This document shows positions 54,639 to 64,000 of a DNA stretch of 64,000 bases, piece by piece. Position 1 is the stretch's first letter, and every line of letters begins with the position of its first letter. This stretch comes from JAJPIG01 sp035531675 (lineage in GTDB: Bacteria; Desulfobacterota; Binatia; Binatales; Binataceae): positions 135,908 through 199,907 of the forward strand of contig DATKSL010000006.1 of assembly GCA_035531675.1 (NCBI GenBank), written 5' to 3'. A program made the translations under genes and the position numbers. Below the pieces are notes generated by a model that did no database searches, was not told where the DNA came from, and worked only from the letters and a program-made list of their open reading frames with translations.

Positions 54639-55415
54639 TTATCGCAGCCGTTTGCCGGCGCGCCGCTTGGCGGCGGCGACTTCCCGTCCGCCGCGCGCGT
54701 ACCATTCGATCTGCCGTGCGATGCCGTTGAAAATATCGACCTCGCGCACCATCAGCCGCGTGCGCCCGAAGATCTCACGGATCGCGAACATGATGTGATC
54801 GGGATTGTCGGCCGGCAAAAAGCCGATCCGCACCAGCGCGCGCGCCATCCGCTCGAACATCGTATCGATCTCGACCGTCGCTGCCAGGCTCACGGGCGCG
54901 GCGAGTTGCGCGGCGGGTTGCGCGTCGCATGCCAGCCTGAGCTCATAGGCGACGATCAGCAGCGCCTGGGCGAGGTTGAGCGAGTGGTAATCGGGCGAGG
55001 TCGGGATCGTGATCAGGCGCTGGCAGAGCTTGAGCTCGCGATTGGTGAGGCCGAAATCCTCGGGGCCGAAGATGAACGCGATCCGATTGGGCGGCGCGAG
55101 CGCGGCGAGTTCGGCGATCGCTTCGCGCGGCGGCCGCGCGGCGCTGCGGTAGAGCCCTGCGCGCGCGGTGGTGCCGACCGTGATGGTGCAATCGGCAAGC
55201 GCGCTCTTGAGGTCGGGATAGACTTTGGCGGCCTCCAGCACGTCGCGCCCATGCACGGCCATCTTGAGCGCCGCGACGCCGCCCGGCCGGCGCGCTGCCA
55301 CGATGCGCAGGTCGGCGAAGCCCATGTTCTTCAACGCGCGCGCGGCCGCGCCGATATTACCCGTCGTGCGCGGATGAAACAGCACAAACGCGAAATGCTC
55401 CGAGCGGTTTTCCAC
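54639..55415 (-). CDS. trmJ: tRNA (cytidine/uridine-2'-O-)-methyltransferase TrmJ
   Basis: A SPOUT-class enzyme that 2'-O-methylates position 32 of tRNAs using SAM. Visible are motif 1 FVLFHPRTTGNIGAAARALKNMGF, motif 2 IAFIFGPEDFGLTNRELKLCQRLITIP, and motif 3 SLNLAQALLIVAYELRLA, which together form the knotted SAM site. The C-terminal extension of about 90 residues is typical of TrmJ. A small coiled-coil gene follows directly. Length 258 residues is normal. Confidence 0.94.
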   Translation of the reverse strand: MENRSEHFAFVLFHPRTTGNIGAAARALKNMGFADLRIVAARRPGGVAALKMAVHGRDVLEAAKVYPDLKSALADCTITVGTTARAGLYRSAARPPREAIAELAALAPPNRIAFIFGPEDFGLTNRELKLCQRLITIPTSPDYHSLNLAQALLIVAYELRLACDAQPAAQLAAPVSLAATVEIDTMFERMARALVRIGFLPADNPDHIMFAIREIFGRTRLMVREVDIFNGIARQIEWYARGGREVAAAKRRAGKRLR

Positions 55416-55507
55416 CGCGCTCGATTGTGTGCGAATCGCGGCCCGATTGACAGCCCGGCGGGGTGACAGAAGCGCCCAACTCGGTCATCCTAAGAGGCGG
55501 CTGATCG

Positions 55508-56164
55508 ATGAAAATCGTCTCATTCGGCGACGTGCACATGGCGACCGGCAACCTGGCCCGGATGGGCGAGGTGTTGCGCGATACCGACCTGGTGATCGTC
55601 TCCGGCGACCTGACCAACTTCGGCGGCGCCGAGGACGCGCGCCTCGTGATCGACGCGGTGCGCGCCGCCTGTCCCAGCGTGCTCGCGCTGTCGGGCAATC
55701 TCGACCAGCGCGAGGTGATGCCGTTTCTGGAAGAGCAGGGCGTCGCCCTGCATGGCAAGGGGATGGTGATCGGCGGGATTGCGATTTTCGGCTGCGGCGG
55801 CTCGAATATCACCCCGTTCAAAACTCCCACCGAGCTCAGCGAAGATGAAATCTACCAGACCCTGCGCGCCGGCTATGAGCCGGTCCGCGACCATCGCCCA
55901 TTGCTGATGATCTGTCATACGCCGCCCTACGAGACCCGCTGCGATCGGATTCTGAGCGGGCGTCCGGTCGGCAGCACCGGCGCGCGCCGCTTTATCGAGG
56001 AAGTCGCACCCGAGGTCTGTATCTCCGGGCATATCCACGAATCCGCCGGCGTCGATCGGATCGGCGCAACCACGGTCCTGAACGCGGGACCCTTCAAGGA
56101 TGGCGGCTATATCGTGGTCGAGGGCGGGCCCGAGCGCCTCGCGGCGCGCCTCGAGCATCTCTGA
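55508..56164 (+). CDS. Calcineurin-like metallophosphoesterase
   Basis: A 218-residue phosphoesterase with the five family motifs: GDVH near residue 8, GDLTNFGG, GNLDQRE (in place of GNHD), a CHTPPYE His, and GHIHES. It is of the YfcE/UPF0046-like small type, probably a phosphodiesterase with two metal ions. The gene starts a rightward run with the HAD and epimerase-like genes, divergent from trmJ. Substrate is not indicated. Confidence 0.9.
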   Translation: MKIVSFGDVHMATGNLARMGEVLRDTDLVIVSGDLTNFGGAEDARLVIDAVRAACPSVLALSGNLDQREVMPFLEEQGVALHGKGMVIGGIAIFGCGGSNITPFKTPTELSEDEIYQTLRAGYEPVRDHRPLLMICHTPPYETRCDRILSGRPVGSTGARRFIEEVAPEVCISGHIHESAGVDRIGATTVLNAGPFKDGGYIVVEGGPERLAARLEHL

Positions 56165-56193
56165 GGCCGGCGGGCAGCGAAACGATCAATGGC

Positions 56194-56919
56194 ATGACGT
56201 TACGGGCGGTCTTCTTCGATGCCGCGGGAACGCTGTTCACCTCGCGGATACCGGTGGCGGCGAGCTACGCCGCGATCGCGCGCCGCCACGGCCTCGAGGC
56301 CGACGAGCGTCGCGTGCGCGAGGGCTTCAGGCGCGCTTTCCACGGCGCGCCCGGGCTGGCCTTCGGTCCCGCGCTCGCGCCGGCCGAGCTGAGGCGCCGT
56401 GAACGCGAATGGTGGCGCGCGGTGGTGCGTGCGACGTTCGAGGGGCTCGGCCAGTTCGATAACTTCGAGGCCTGCTTCGATGAGCTGTTCGCCTATTTCG
56501 CCGATCCAGCGCACTGGGTCGCGTTCGCCGAGGTGCCGGAGTTGCTGACGGATTTGCGCGCCCGCGGCCTGACCCTGGGCGTGGTCTCGAACTTCGACCA
56601 TCGCCTCTATCGAATCCTCGACGGGCTCGCGCTCGCCGGCTACTTCGATTCGATCACGATCTCTTCGGAAGCCGGGTACGCCAAGCCCTCGCCCGAGATT
56701 TTTCGGGCTGCGATGCGCCGTCATGCGATCGATCCGGCGGTGACGATTCACGTCGGCGACACCGAAGCGCACGATGTCGCCGGCGCGCGGGCGGCGCGAA
56801 TCGCGGCGGTGCTGATCGAGCATCGCCCCGGCGCGTCGATCGCGGCCGACGACGGCGCGGTGCGGGTCGCGAGTCTCGCGCAGGTGCGCGCAGCGATCGC
56901 GCTGCTGGAGCGTGGCTAG
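56194..56919 (+). CDS. HAD-superfamily hydrolase (HDHD3-like)
   Basis: A 241-residue HAD protein. Motif I is FFDAAGTLF with nucleophile Asp9; the residue two positions later is Ala, not the Asp acid/base of phosphatases, as seen in the REG-2/HDHD3-like group. Motif II is GVVSNFDHRL, motif III lysine is in GYAKPSPEIF, and motif IV is HVGDTEAHDVAGARAA. The cap is alpha-helical, inserted after motif I. It starts 30 bases after the phosphoesterase gene. Catalytic power is uncertain without the second Asp. Confidence 0.9.
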   Translation: MTLRAVFFDAAGTLFTSRIPVAASYAAIARRHGLEADERRVREGFRRAFHGAPGLAFGPALAPAELRRREREWWRAVVRATFEGLGQFDNFEACFDELFAYFADPAHWVAFAEVPELLTDLRARGLTLGVVSNFDHRLYRILDGLALAGYFDSITISSEAGYAKPSPEIFRAAMRRHAIDPAVTIHVGDTEAHDVAGARAARIAAVLIEHRPGASIAADDGAVRVASLAQVRAAIALLERG

Positions 56920-56960
56920 CGCGGGCTTATCGAAATCCCGACGCTTGCCCAGGAATATCG

Positions 56961-57308
56961 ATGTCCGTCCGCGCGCTGCTCGTGATCCCGCTGGCGATTT
57001 ATTTCGCCGCCGCGGCCGGCGGTTTTCTGAGCGCCGGCGGCCTGAGAAAATTCCGCTTCGCGCCGCGGCTCGACGAGGTTTCGCTCAAGTGGCGCGGGAT
57101 ATGGGCGCTGCCGGCCAGAATTCTCTCGATCGTCGGATGGCTCCTGATCCTGTGGGGCTACCTGCTGCTCAGCTTCGCGATGTTTCTGTTTCTGTCGCCG
57201 CTGCTGGCGCTTACCTTCTTCAATCAAATGACCGGTCGGCCGCCGCCGCATGGCGCGCTGGCGCGATGGTACGAGCGTCTCGCCGAGCAACGCTGGAAAG
57301 ATTCCTAG
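56961..57308 (+). CDS. Small two-helix membrane protein
   Basis: A 115-residue protein with one hydrophobic helix at the start (RALLVIPLAIYFAAAAGGFL) and one or two in the middle (LSIVGWLLILWGYLLLSF and MFLFLSPLLALTFF). The C-terminal part is basic (HGALARWYERLAEQRWKDS). ATG 56961 lies 42 bases after the HAD stop in the same direction. No family recognised. Confidence 0.6.
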   Translation: MSVRALLVIPLAIYFAAAAGGFLSAGGLRKFRFAPRLDEVSLKWRGIWALPARILSIVGWLLILWGYLLLSFAMFLFLSPLLALTFFNQMTGRPPPHGALARWYERLAEQRWKDS

Positions 57309-57364
57309 CCCCTTGGCGGCGCGCTTTTCGAGCCACCCCGCGATCGCCTATCCTTAAGGGTCGG

Positions 57365-57769
57365 ATGCTGAAGCGGATCCATCATGTCGGAATCGTCGTG
57401 CCGAGCCTCGATGAGGGGCTCAGGTTCTGGCGCGATCTGCTCGGCCTGCCGCTGACCAGGAGCGCTACCCTCGAGGACCAGGGGGTGCGCGCGGCGCTGC
57501 TCCGGATCGGAACGAGCGAAATCGAGCTGCTCGAACCGCTTTCACCGGAAAACGGCGTAGGGCGGTTCCTGGCGCGCTCCGGCGGCGGCTTGCATCATGT
57601 CTGCTTCGAGAGCGACGACGTCGGCCGCGAACTGGAGGCGGCGCGCGCCCGCTCGCTGCCGCTGATCGACCAGCACCCGCGACCCGGACTGGCCGGCATG
57701 ATATGCTTTCTACATCCCAAGGCGACCCACGGAGTGCTGGTCGAATACGCGCAGCCAATCGAGGACTAA
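57365..57769 (+). CDS. Methylmalonyl-CoA epimerase-like VOC protein
   Basis: A 134-residue vicinal-oxygen-chelate protein. It matches methylmalonyl-CoA epimerase: LKRIHHVGIVVPSLDEGLRFW at the N-terminus with a metal His, IELLEPLSPENGVGRFLARSGGGLHHVCFE, the second His, and FLHPKATHGVLVEYAQP with the C-terminal Glu ligand. If real, it would link (S)- and (R)-methylmalonyl-CoA in propionate or branched-chain metabolism; no mutase is nearby. ATG 57365 is chosen because the epimerase fold starts there. FmdB gene follows after six bases. Confidence 0.85.
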   Translation: MLKRIHHVGIVVPSLDEGLRFWRDLLGLPLTRSATLEDQGVRAALLRIGTSEIELLEPLSPENGVGRFLARSGGGLHHVCFESDDVGRELEAARARSLPLIDQHPRPGLAGMICFLHPKATHGVLVEYAQPIED

Positions 57770-57775
57770 CCCATC

Positions 57776-58006
57776 ATGCCAATCTACGAATACCGCTGTG
57801 ACGATTGCGGCCAGTCGTTCGAGAGCTTCGTGATGCCAGGGCGAACGGCGGACGAATGTCCAGATTGTCACGGCGCCCATCTCAAGCGCGAAATGTCGGT
57901 GTTCGCCGCGCGCGACGGCGCCGCGATGCGGGCCGCGTCCTCGGCCGGCAATGGATCGTCCGGGCCGGCGGGCGGATGCTGTGGCGGGGGATGCGGCTGC
58001 GCCTGA
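57776..58006 (+). CDS. FmdB-type zinc ribbon protein
   Basis: A 76-residue protein with the FmdB/CxxC regulatory zinc ribbon: MPIYEYRCDDCGQSFE and DECPDCHGAHLKREMSVF provide two CxxC pairs. The tail is Gly/Ser/Cys-rich (GGCCGGGCGCA) and may bind a second metal. Family members are thought to be regulators, but mechanism is unclear. It follows the epimerase-like gene by six bases, so the two are probably co-transcribed. Confidence 0.92.
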   Translation: MPIYEYRCDDCGQSFESFVMPGRTADECPDCHGAHLKREMSVFAARDGAAMRAASSAGNGSSGPAGGCCGGGCGCA

Positions 58007-58143
58007 TTCTTGGGGGAGTTGAACCAAGTATAGGCGGCTAACGTCTAATCGCTTCAGGAATAGCAGGGTTGCTGGTCAACCGGGTAAGTACGAAGATCGT
58101 CAATAGAGTGGATGGGGACAAGCTCGCAGAGGCTCCCTCTCAC

Positions 58144-59340
58144 ATGATCAAACCAAAGCGCGACATCAGCTTTTCCACCGCCGCTCTCCTGATAGCGCTG
58201 GGCGCGCTTCTCGCCGGTCTGCCCGCGAGCGGCGCCCGGGCGCAGGCGCCGCAGATTAATCAGAACCTTCAGCTGCCCAAGCAGGGCGGCTCCTCGACCC
58301 TCGAATTGCCGGCCCAACCCCGGCAACCGGGCGCAGGCGCCTTGACGATTCCGACCCTGCCGGGGTCGCAGGGCGGGAATTCCAGCCAGGTGATTCCGCC
58401 CCTCCAGCCGCAGGCCGGGCAGGCCCTGAGCTTGCCGTCGCGCGAACTGGCGCGCCAGCCCGGCTACGAGCAGGTCACCGTCACCGTCACGAATCCGCAG
58501 CACGGCTACCAGACCGGGCTCACCAAGAACGACTTCAGGCTCTACGTCGACGGCCAGCAGCGGCCGATCGAGTTTTTCCGCCAGGATCTGAACACCCCCG
58601 TATCGGTGGGAATCCTGGTCGACACCTCGGGCAGCATGCAGCCCAAGATTCCGCAGGCGCGGGCTGCGATCACCCAGTTCCTGATGAGTCTTAACGATCG
58701 CGACGACATCTTCCTGTTCGCCTTCTCGGTCCGCCCCTTTCTGTTGCAGGGCTTCACCACCAACCACGCGCTGGTCGCAAGCCGCCTCACCCTGCTCCAC
58801 GCCTACGGTCAGACCGCCCTCTACGACGCGATTCTCGACGGCCTGCTGATGGTCGAGCATGGCCGCTACGACAAGAAGGCGCTGCTGGTGGTGACCGACG
58901 GGATGGACAACAGCAGCCAATCGTCGTTGCCGCAGATAATCGCGCAGGCGCGGCGGCTCGGCGTGCTGATCTATTCGATCGGAATCGGCGATCCCAACGG
59001 CTCCTCGATGCCGGGGCTGGCGATTGGGCCGTTCGTGTTCGGCGGCGATATCGATCGGGTCGACGCGCAGACGCTGCGGATGCTGTCGACCGAGACCGGC
59101 GCGCGCACCTTTGTCATTCGCGAGGTCGGCGACGGCGCGGCCTTGCGCCAGGCGACCTCCACTATCAGCCGTGAGCTGCGCGAGCAGTACACCGTCGGCT
59201 TCACCGCCCCGGACGCCTCGGCGGGCGGCTATCGGAGCCTGCGGGTCGAGGTTCCGGGCCATCCGGAGGACAGCGTGCGGGTGCGCAAAGGCATCACGGT
59301 CCGGCCCGGTTCGTCGTATGCCTCGGCGCCGCCGCCGTAG
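58144..59340 (+). CDS. Exported VWFA-domain protein
   Basis: A 398-residue secreted or periplasmic protein. ATG 58144 begins a signal peptide (FSTAALLIALGALLAGLPASGARA-QA); an earlier in-frame start lacks this. A Gln/Pro/Leu-rich linker is followed by a short DUF-like domain (VTVTVTNPQHGYQTGLTKNDFRLYVDGQQRPIEFF) and a VWFA domain with MIDAS motif DTSGS at Asp160, TDGMDNSS and a C-terminal YTVGFTAPDASAGGYRSLRVEVP. This architecture is common in VWFA-related proteins of Acidobacteria. Role is probably surface adhesion or assembly. Confidence 0.85.
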   Translation: MIKPKRDISFSTAALLIALGALLAGLPASGARAQAPQINQNLQLPKQGGSSTLELPAQPRQPGAGALTIPTLPGSQGGNSSQVIPPLQPQAGQALSLPSRELARQPGYEQVTVTVTNPQHGYQTGLTKNDFRLYVDGQQRPIEFFRQDLNTPVSVGILVDTSGSMQPKIPQARAAITQFLMSLNDRDDIFLFAFSVRPFLLQGFTTNHALVASRLTLLHAYGQTALYDAILDGLLMVEHGRYDKKALLVVTDGMDNSSQSSLPQIIAQARRLGVLIYSIGIGDPNGSSMPGLAIGPFVFGGDIDRVDAQTLRMLSTETGARTFVIREVGDGAALRQATSTISRELREQYTVGFTAPDASAGGYRSLRVEVPGHPEDSVRVRKGITVRPGSSYASAPPP

Positions 59341-59345
59341 CTAGT

Positions 59346-62300
59346 TCATTTTCCCTTACCGGTCAGCTTCACGGTCTGCGGACTCCTGGCCGCGGTATCG
59401 GTGAAGGTCAGCGCCCCGGGCCGCGCGCCGGTTGCGGTCGGGGTGAAGGTCACCTGGATCTTGCAGGTCGATTTCGGCGGCAGTGGATTGGAGCATCCGT
59501 TGGTCATCGTGTAATCACCGCTGATAGCGGCGGCGAAGGTCATCGCCAGCGGATTGCGATTGGCGATCTTGACCGTCTTCTGGTTGCTGGTGCTGTTGAC
59601 CGTCTGCTTGCCGAAGCCCAGGAGTGCGGGCGAGTAATTGAGCTTGCCCTGCCTGCCGACGCCCTTGAGCTTCACCATCTGCTGATTGTTGATATCGGCG
59701 TTGTCGGTGATCGTCAGGGTGCCGGTGCGCGTTCCGGTGCCGGTGGGCGAAAAGATCAGCGCGATCTTGCAGCGCGCCTTGGGCGCCAGGGTCGCGTTGC
59801 AGGTGGTCGGTGGTCCGGAGACGATCGAGAAGTCGCCGCTGTTCTCCGCGCCCAGGAAGGTGACGGTCAGCTTCTGCTTCCTGTTCTTCGGATTGAAGAC
59901 CTTCACCATCTCCGGCCTGCTGGCGGCGCCGACGCCGCCCAGCTCGACGCGCTCGGGGAAATGCAGCACCTTGGGTGTAACCTTCAGCTTGGCGTCTTCC
60001 GGCGGCGCGGTGAACATGAATCCGGCCGAGGCGCTGGCAGAGGTCAAATTTCCGTTGCCGGCGAAGCTGGCGGTGATGGTTCGCGAGGGGCTGCCGGGGA
60101 TGATCTCCGGAGTGACCTGGCAGCTCGCGTTGCCATGTACGTCGGTCAGGGCGCTGCAGGTATCGCCGCCGAGCCCGAGCATGACCGACTTGCCGACCAC
60201 GGGCACCGCCGGGTTCTGCGAGACGTCGGATAGCGAGGCGACCAGGTTCACCGGATTCCGCGGCGTGCCGTTGGTCGGGCTCAGATTGAGCGTCAGGAAA
60301 GTGGTGTCCTGTCCCGGCTCCCAGGTTACCTCGGCCGGGTTGGAGGCGACGCCGGCATTGTTCACCGCCGCGGTCGCGATCAGATTGTCGATTCCAGCAA
60401 ACTTCCCCGTGTAGGAGAACGAGGCCTGGCCGTTGGCGTCGGTCCTGGCCATTTGCACCGTGGGGTTGTCGCCGCTGACCTGGAGAGTTACCGGCGTGTC
60501 AGCCGGCACGGTGGCGTGATGGAAGGTCGCTGTGAAGGTCTGCGAGGTGCCTTGGACGGGGTTGGGCGAGACGACCGCCGGCGAGAGGCTGAGCGCCGGA
60601 GGCAGGGCCGTGGGTTGGAATACGCAATTTCCGGCTGCGTCAGTGAATCGATAGACACCAACGTTGGCGGCCGCGTAAAGACATCCATCCGGTCCGATGA
60701 CCTCAGTGTCTCCGCCATATAAGTTTGTCGCCACCAGGACACCCGGAGCAGGATTGGTAGCAGTGAGATCGAAGGTTTGCAGCCCGGCGGGCAGTGCGCT
60801 GCTGGCGTTAGTGTTCGCTTCCGAATCAGGCACGCTTGGAGTGATCCCGGCTACTGCGAACCTGCCATTGGTCTGGGGGGCAGCGATTTCGCCGTTGCTG
60901 GCGGGTTGGTTGAAAATCAAAAACTGCGCGTCGCCGTTGGCCTGCATCCCGCCAGTGGCGATTCCCAAGCCACTCCAGATGGTGTTGGGTACGATACTTA
61001 CCGTAGGAGGCTGGGGACCGTTGGTGCCTGTGATCCGGGCAACCTGAAAATTTCTTGAGATGATGTACAATGCGCCGTCGGGTGCGAAGCTGATTCCGAA
61101 GTTATCTTGGCCAGGGGTATTGGCGTAAACCGAGAGTGAGGGGGTTGCGCCGCCGGGATTCGAGATTCGCCAGATGGCAGTGCGGTCGGATCCGGCGCCG
61201 GTGCATCCGTCACCCGCGAACAGATCGCCGCTGATTGGATCGGTCGCCAGAGTGTACGGACATACCAGGCCGCTCGCCACCTCGCGGATGATAGCGCCGG
61301 TGGATGGATTGACCTGGATAACGTCACCGGTGGTGAAGTCTCCGGTAGTGGCGAGACGGCTGGCGAAGAGATGGCCGCTCTTATCAAACGCGAGCCCGGT
61401 TGTACCCGGACCCAAGGGTGTGGAAGTGAGCAGCGTGCCGCTGTCAGCTATGCCACCCATCGAGGAGAATTTGTAGACGTTGCCGGTGGGATCATCGGCT
61501 ACGTAGAGATTACCCGAGGGATCGAAGGCGAGGCCGTAAGCGCCAATGCAGCCAACGTTGACGTTCCCAAAGTAAAACGCCTTTGCCACGAAGCCCGGTC
61601 CGCTCGCCACTGTGCTGACGCCGTAACCCGGACCCGCCGTCGGTGTTCCCCCTGAGCATCCGCCGATGCCGCTGGTGAAATCGACCGACACCGATCCCGG
61701 TACGGGCAGGTTGCCGTCAGTCACATCGGTCGCCGTATAGATGATGTTTTCGGTATGGACGTCGGTGGTGGCGAACTGAATCTGACCGTTGCTGTCGGTT
61801 ACCGCGGGGATTGGTCCGGTGATTACCGATTGGCTATTGCCCTGCTCGAGCGTCACGATTTTGCCGGGCGTGCCGCGGCCCAGCGAATCCTTGAGAGTCA
61901 CAACGATCGTTGCGTTGTCGGTTCCATTAGCCGCCACGCTGGAGGGACCGCCGCCGATCCCGGCCGACGTGGCCGGCGGCACGGTGAATGTCACGGCCGC
62001 CGTTTGCGAGAGGGTGATGCCGTCGCCGGTCGCGGTGAGCGTCACCGCTTCAGGCATCAGATCGGTGACCGTGAACGCCGCAGCGCCATTGTTCGGGTCG
62101 CTGACAGCGCTGGCGGGCGAAATCTTCGCGCTGCTCCCTCCGCCAACTGCCAGCGTAACTGTCTTGCCGCTCACGTAATTGCCGTTAGCATCGAAAAGTT
62201 TAGCGACGACGACAGCGTGGCTTGTCCCATCAGCCGGTACGAAGTCCGGAACCTTCGGGCCAAACGGCACCGGCATCACTTGCGAAAGCGACGCGCTTAC

Positions 62301-64000
62301 CGATCCGACCGACTGATGGTTCAGGGCCAGCAGGATCTTATCCACGTTCGGCGAGCCTAGGCCGACATGTTGGAAATCACTTACAGGGCTCATCGAGCTC
62401 GGACTATGGAATGCCTTCGTATTCGCCAACGGATAGAGGACCGTATTTAGACTCCCGATCGCACTTCCGAGTGCCTGATTGAGATGCGCGGTTATGGCAG
62501 CCCAAATCGGCGCAGCGTTGCTGGTTCCGTTGTAAATAAGTCCAGTCGGGCAACCGCCAGCATCTGCTTCGCAGATAACCACGCCCGACTTCGGATCGGC
62601 ATTGACTACGACATCCGGGACTGAGCGTCCGGCGGCCATGGAGAGCCCATTTTGGTATGACGGGCGGCTGAAAAACTGAGAGATAGTGACACCAAATCCG
62701 CCTTGACCGGTGGGCGGCGTGTCACTGATTCCGTTCCACCACGTCTCACTGCCATAGATGTTGCCGGTGGCCAGGGTCAGCGAAGAACCGCCAACCGCGG
62801 TCGCGTTAGGCGAGTCGGCGGGCACTCCCACGGTATTGGCAGTTCCGTCGAGACACGTACTGCCGGAATCACCGGAGGCATTGAGCACAGTGATTCCTGA
62901 GCCTGCCGCCTGTTGATTTAATGAATCGATGCCCTGCGCGTCTGCTGCGGTTGTTTGATCCTCGCAATAGGACCAGCTGTTCGAGATGATGTTTACGCCG
63001 TCGCTGATCATCTTGTTCAGCACTGGCTGGAAGCCCTGCACCAACGAACGGCGCGTCATAGACCATCACCTGTGCTCCGGGCGCCGTGACCAGAAGCGTG
63101 TCGATATCCAATAATACCTCGTCCTGATTCGGCCCAGGTGTAGTGCCACCGTTCACGTCAACTTTGCTCAGGTTGTTCATCAACGTGCTCGGCAATCCGA
63201 GAAGCGCGAGGTAATCTGAGACGTCGCTTGGATTGAAAGAGTCGAATTCTACAAGCCCGATCTTCTGGCCGGCACCGTTTATCGCTGACGCTGGCTTCGA
63301 AAAATTATTTTCGTGCCTTGACGACATGCCTGGAGATATCTCTGGGCTATTTGAGGTATTCGAGCATGCAGCAGCCAGGTTGATGAGGAGAAGGTTTAAA
63401 TCGTTATACTCCGGTTCGACCCAGAAACTCGAAAAGCAGTTGAAGTAGGCCTGTTCGCCGGCGATAGATCCGGCACATGCGGCTGCGGCCTTGCAGGTAT
63501 CGTATGCGCTCGGCGGACTCACCGGGCAGGCAAGCAAGTCTTCGAAATAGACGTTCTCCCCGTAGGATATCGCATTGTCTGGGCAGATCGCGTTCGCGAT
63601 GGGTTCGAGGACCGCTTTGATGGCAGGCTTGGGGCGCGCGAGGTTTGAAAGCCCCTGGACGGCGATTACCGACACGGCGATCTGCCGGGGCAGCGCCGGA
63701 TCACTTTCGTTCGCATAGAAGACCTGCTGGCCGATTCGGTAGTCGCCGATCTGCGTAGCGAAGGCGTGCTCGGCCATCGCGCGCGTGCCGCGCACCGTGA
63801 TCGTCATCCGGTTCGCCGAGCCCTCGACCAGCGTGAAGCCGCGATCTTTGAGATAGGCGAGGACCGCATCGTAACTGGTCTGCGACGGTCCGAAGCGATC
63901 TGCGATTTCGCGCTGCGTCAGGAAATGATGGAAGTTCTTCGAGTGCGGATCGTAAACCTGGTGCAGGTAGCGATCGAAGCCGGCCTGATCATGGCGATTG
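59346..64000 (-). pseudogene. S53 sedolisin-type protease with propeller and Ig-like regions, frameshifted and partial
   Basis: A secreted peptidase whose 5' end lies beyond the right edge. Reading leftward: pro-kumamolisin domain (to about 63650, LTQREIADRFG, GFTLVEGSANRMTITV), then the S53 domain with the Glu/Asp pair of EVLLDID (Glu 63118-63120, Asp 63106-63108), SGDSGS oxyanion Asp, and catalytic Ser in GTSNAAP (62520-62522). Then an Ig-like region, an NHL-type beta-propeller-like stretch (AFDPSGNLYVADDPTGNVYKFS), further Ig-like repeats and two choice-of-anchor-like repeats (GTLTITDNAD, GALTFTDTA). One extra base near 63034-63036 (GGG on the minus strand) separates Glu/Asp from Ser; deleting it restores GAGFQPVLNKMI. 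It may be a real inactivating mutation or a sequence error. Confidence 0.82.
63034..63036 (-). other. Single-base frameshift site in the S53 protease
   Basis: The minus-strand homopolymer GGG within GCAGGGCTTCC is one base too long for a continuous frame. Upstream the frame reads VMVYDAPFVGA, downstream it reads QPVLNKMISDGVNIISNSW, and removal of one G joins them. Confidence 0.75.

Noticed and set aside
53067..55466. 799-codon open frame on the plus strand across the membrane-protein and trmJ region
   Set aside because: It is an out-of-frame shadow; TrmJ and the membrane protein are clearly coded in the other frames.
63034..63036. Programmed ribosomal frameshift in the S53 protease
   Set aside because: The site is a plain GGG run without a slippery heptamer or downstream hairpin, and deleting one base gives a perfectly family-like sequence, so mutation or error is more likely.

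Overview
The window is a high-GC, gene-dense bacterial chromosome segment of 64 kb with both edges inside genes: murB on the left, and a secreted S53 protease read leftward on the right. Core Gram-negative clusters are present: murB-ftsQ-ftsA-ftsZ, SRP RNA-dnaX-ybaB-recR, addB-addA and selB-selD. An outer-membrane porin, lipoproteins, F420-type luciferase-like oxidoreductase, VWFA protein of a type common in Acidobacteria, and several GSTs point to an uncultured soil or sediment Gram-negative of the Deltaproteobacteria/Binatota/Acidobacteria neighbourhood. That placement is inference; no 16S gene is present.

Layout. 1-3977: cell-division genes (FtsZ carries two copies of its C-terminal peptide). 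4008-10411, mostly leftward: M20 peptidase, GTP-type PEP carboxykinase, a coupled GST / Rieske dioxygenase alpha / beta operon, and a JAMM protease. 10542-11402: tRNA-Glu followed by an AT-richer HigBA toxin-antitoxin pair. 11613-19820 is accessory: a giant G8/parallel-beta-helix lipoprotein resembling animal CEMIP/TMEM2, two decayed repeats around a universal stress gene, a structured RNA leader in front of a porin, strong hairpins and a sulfotransferase. 20011-23758: SRP RNA, dnaX, ybaB, recR, Fe-superoxide dismutase. 23783-28194: Rrf2 regulator, separate receiver and sigma-54 activator genes, a PTPS-III-like enzyme and two poorly known proteins. 28376-35133: the AddAB recombination nuclease. 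35278-38775: MOSC, DUF2231 and a GT-C-like membrane protein. 38883-41916: an ABC importer with fused permease and a detached AAA-associated domain. 41927-47426: small-molecule and redox enzymes, two GST-type proteins, and a membrane gene framed by a direct repeat. 47452-48549: a glutamic (G1) peptidase. 48788-51827: SelB and SelD. 51829-59340: LLM oxidoreductase, membrane protein, TrmJ, phosphoesterase, HAD, epimerase-like, FmdB and VWA proteins. 59346-64000: a frameshifted sedolisin-type protease with Ig-like and propeller regions.

The clearest hidden feature is selD. Its real start lies upstream of an in-frame UGA at 50829-50831, exactly at the active-site Cys/Sec position, so SelD is itself very probably a selenoprotein translated with the help of SelB encoded just upstream. 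Other points for a second look are the CEMIP-like lipoprotein, the competing hairpins before the porin, the direct-repeat-bounded membrane gene whose last residues are copied from the neighbouring GST, the FtsZ double C-terminal peptide, and the single-base frameshift in the S53 protease. No CRISPR array, transposase or integrase was seen.
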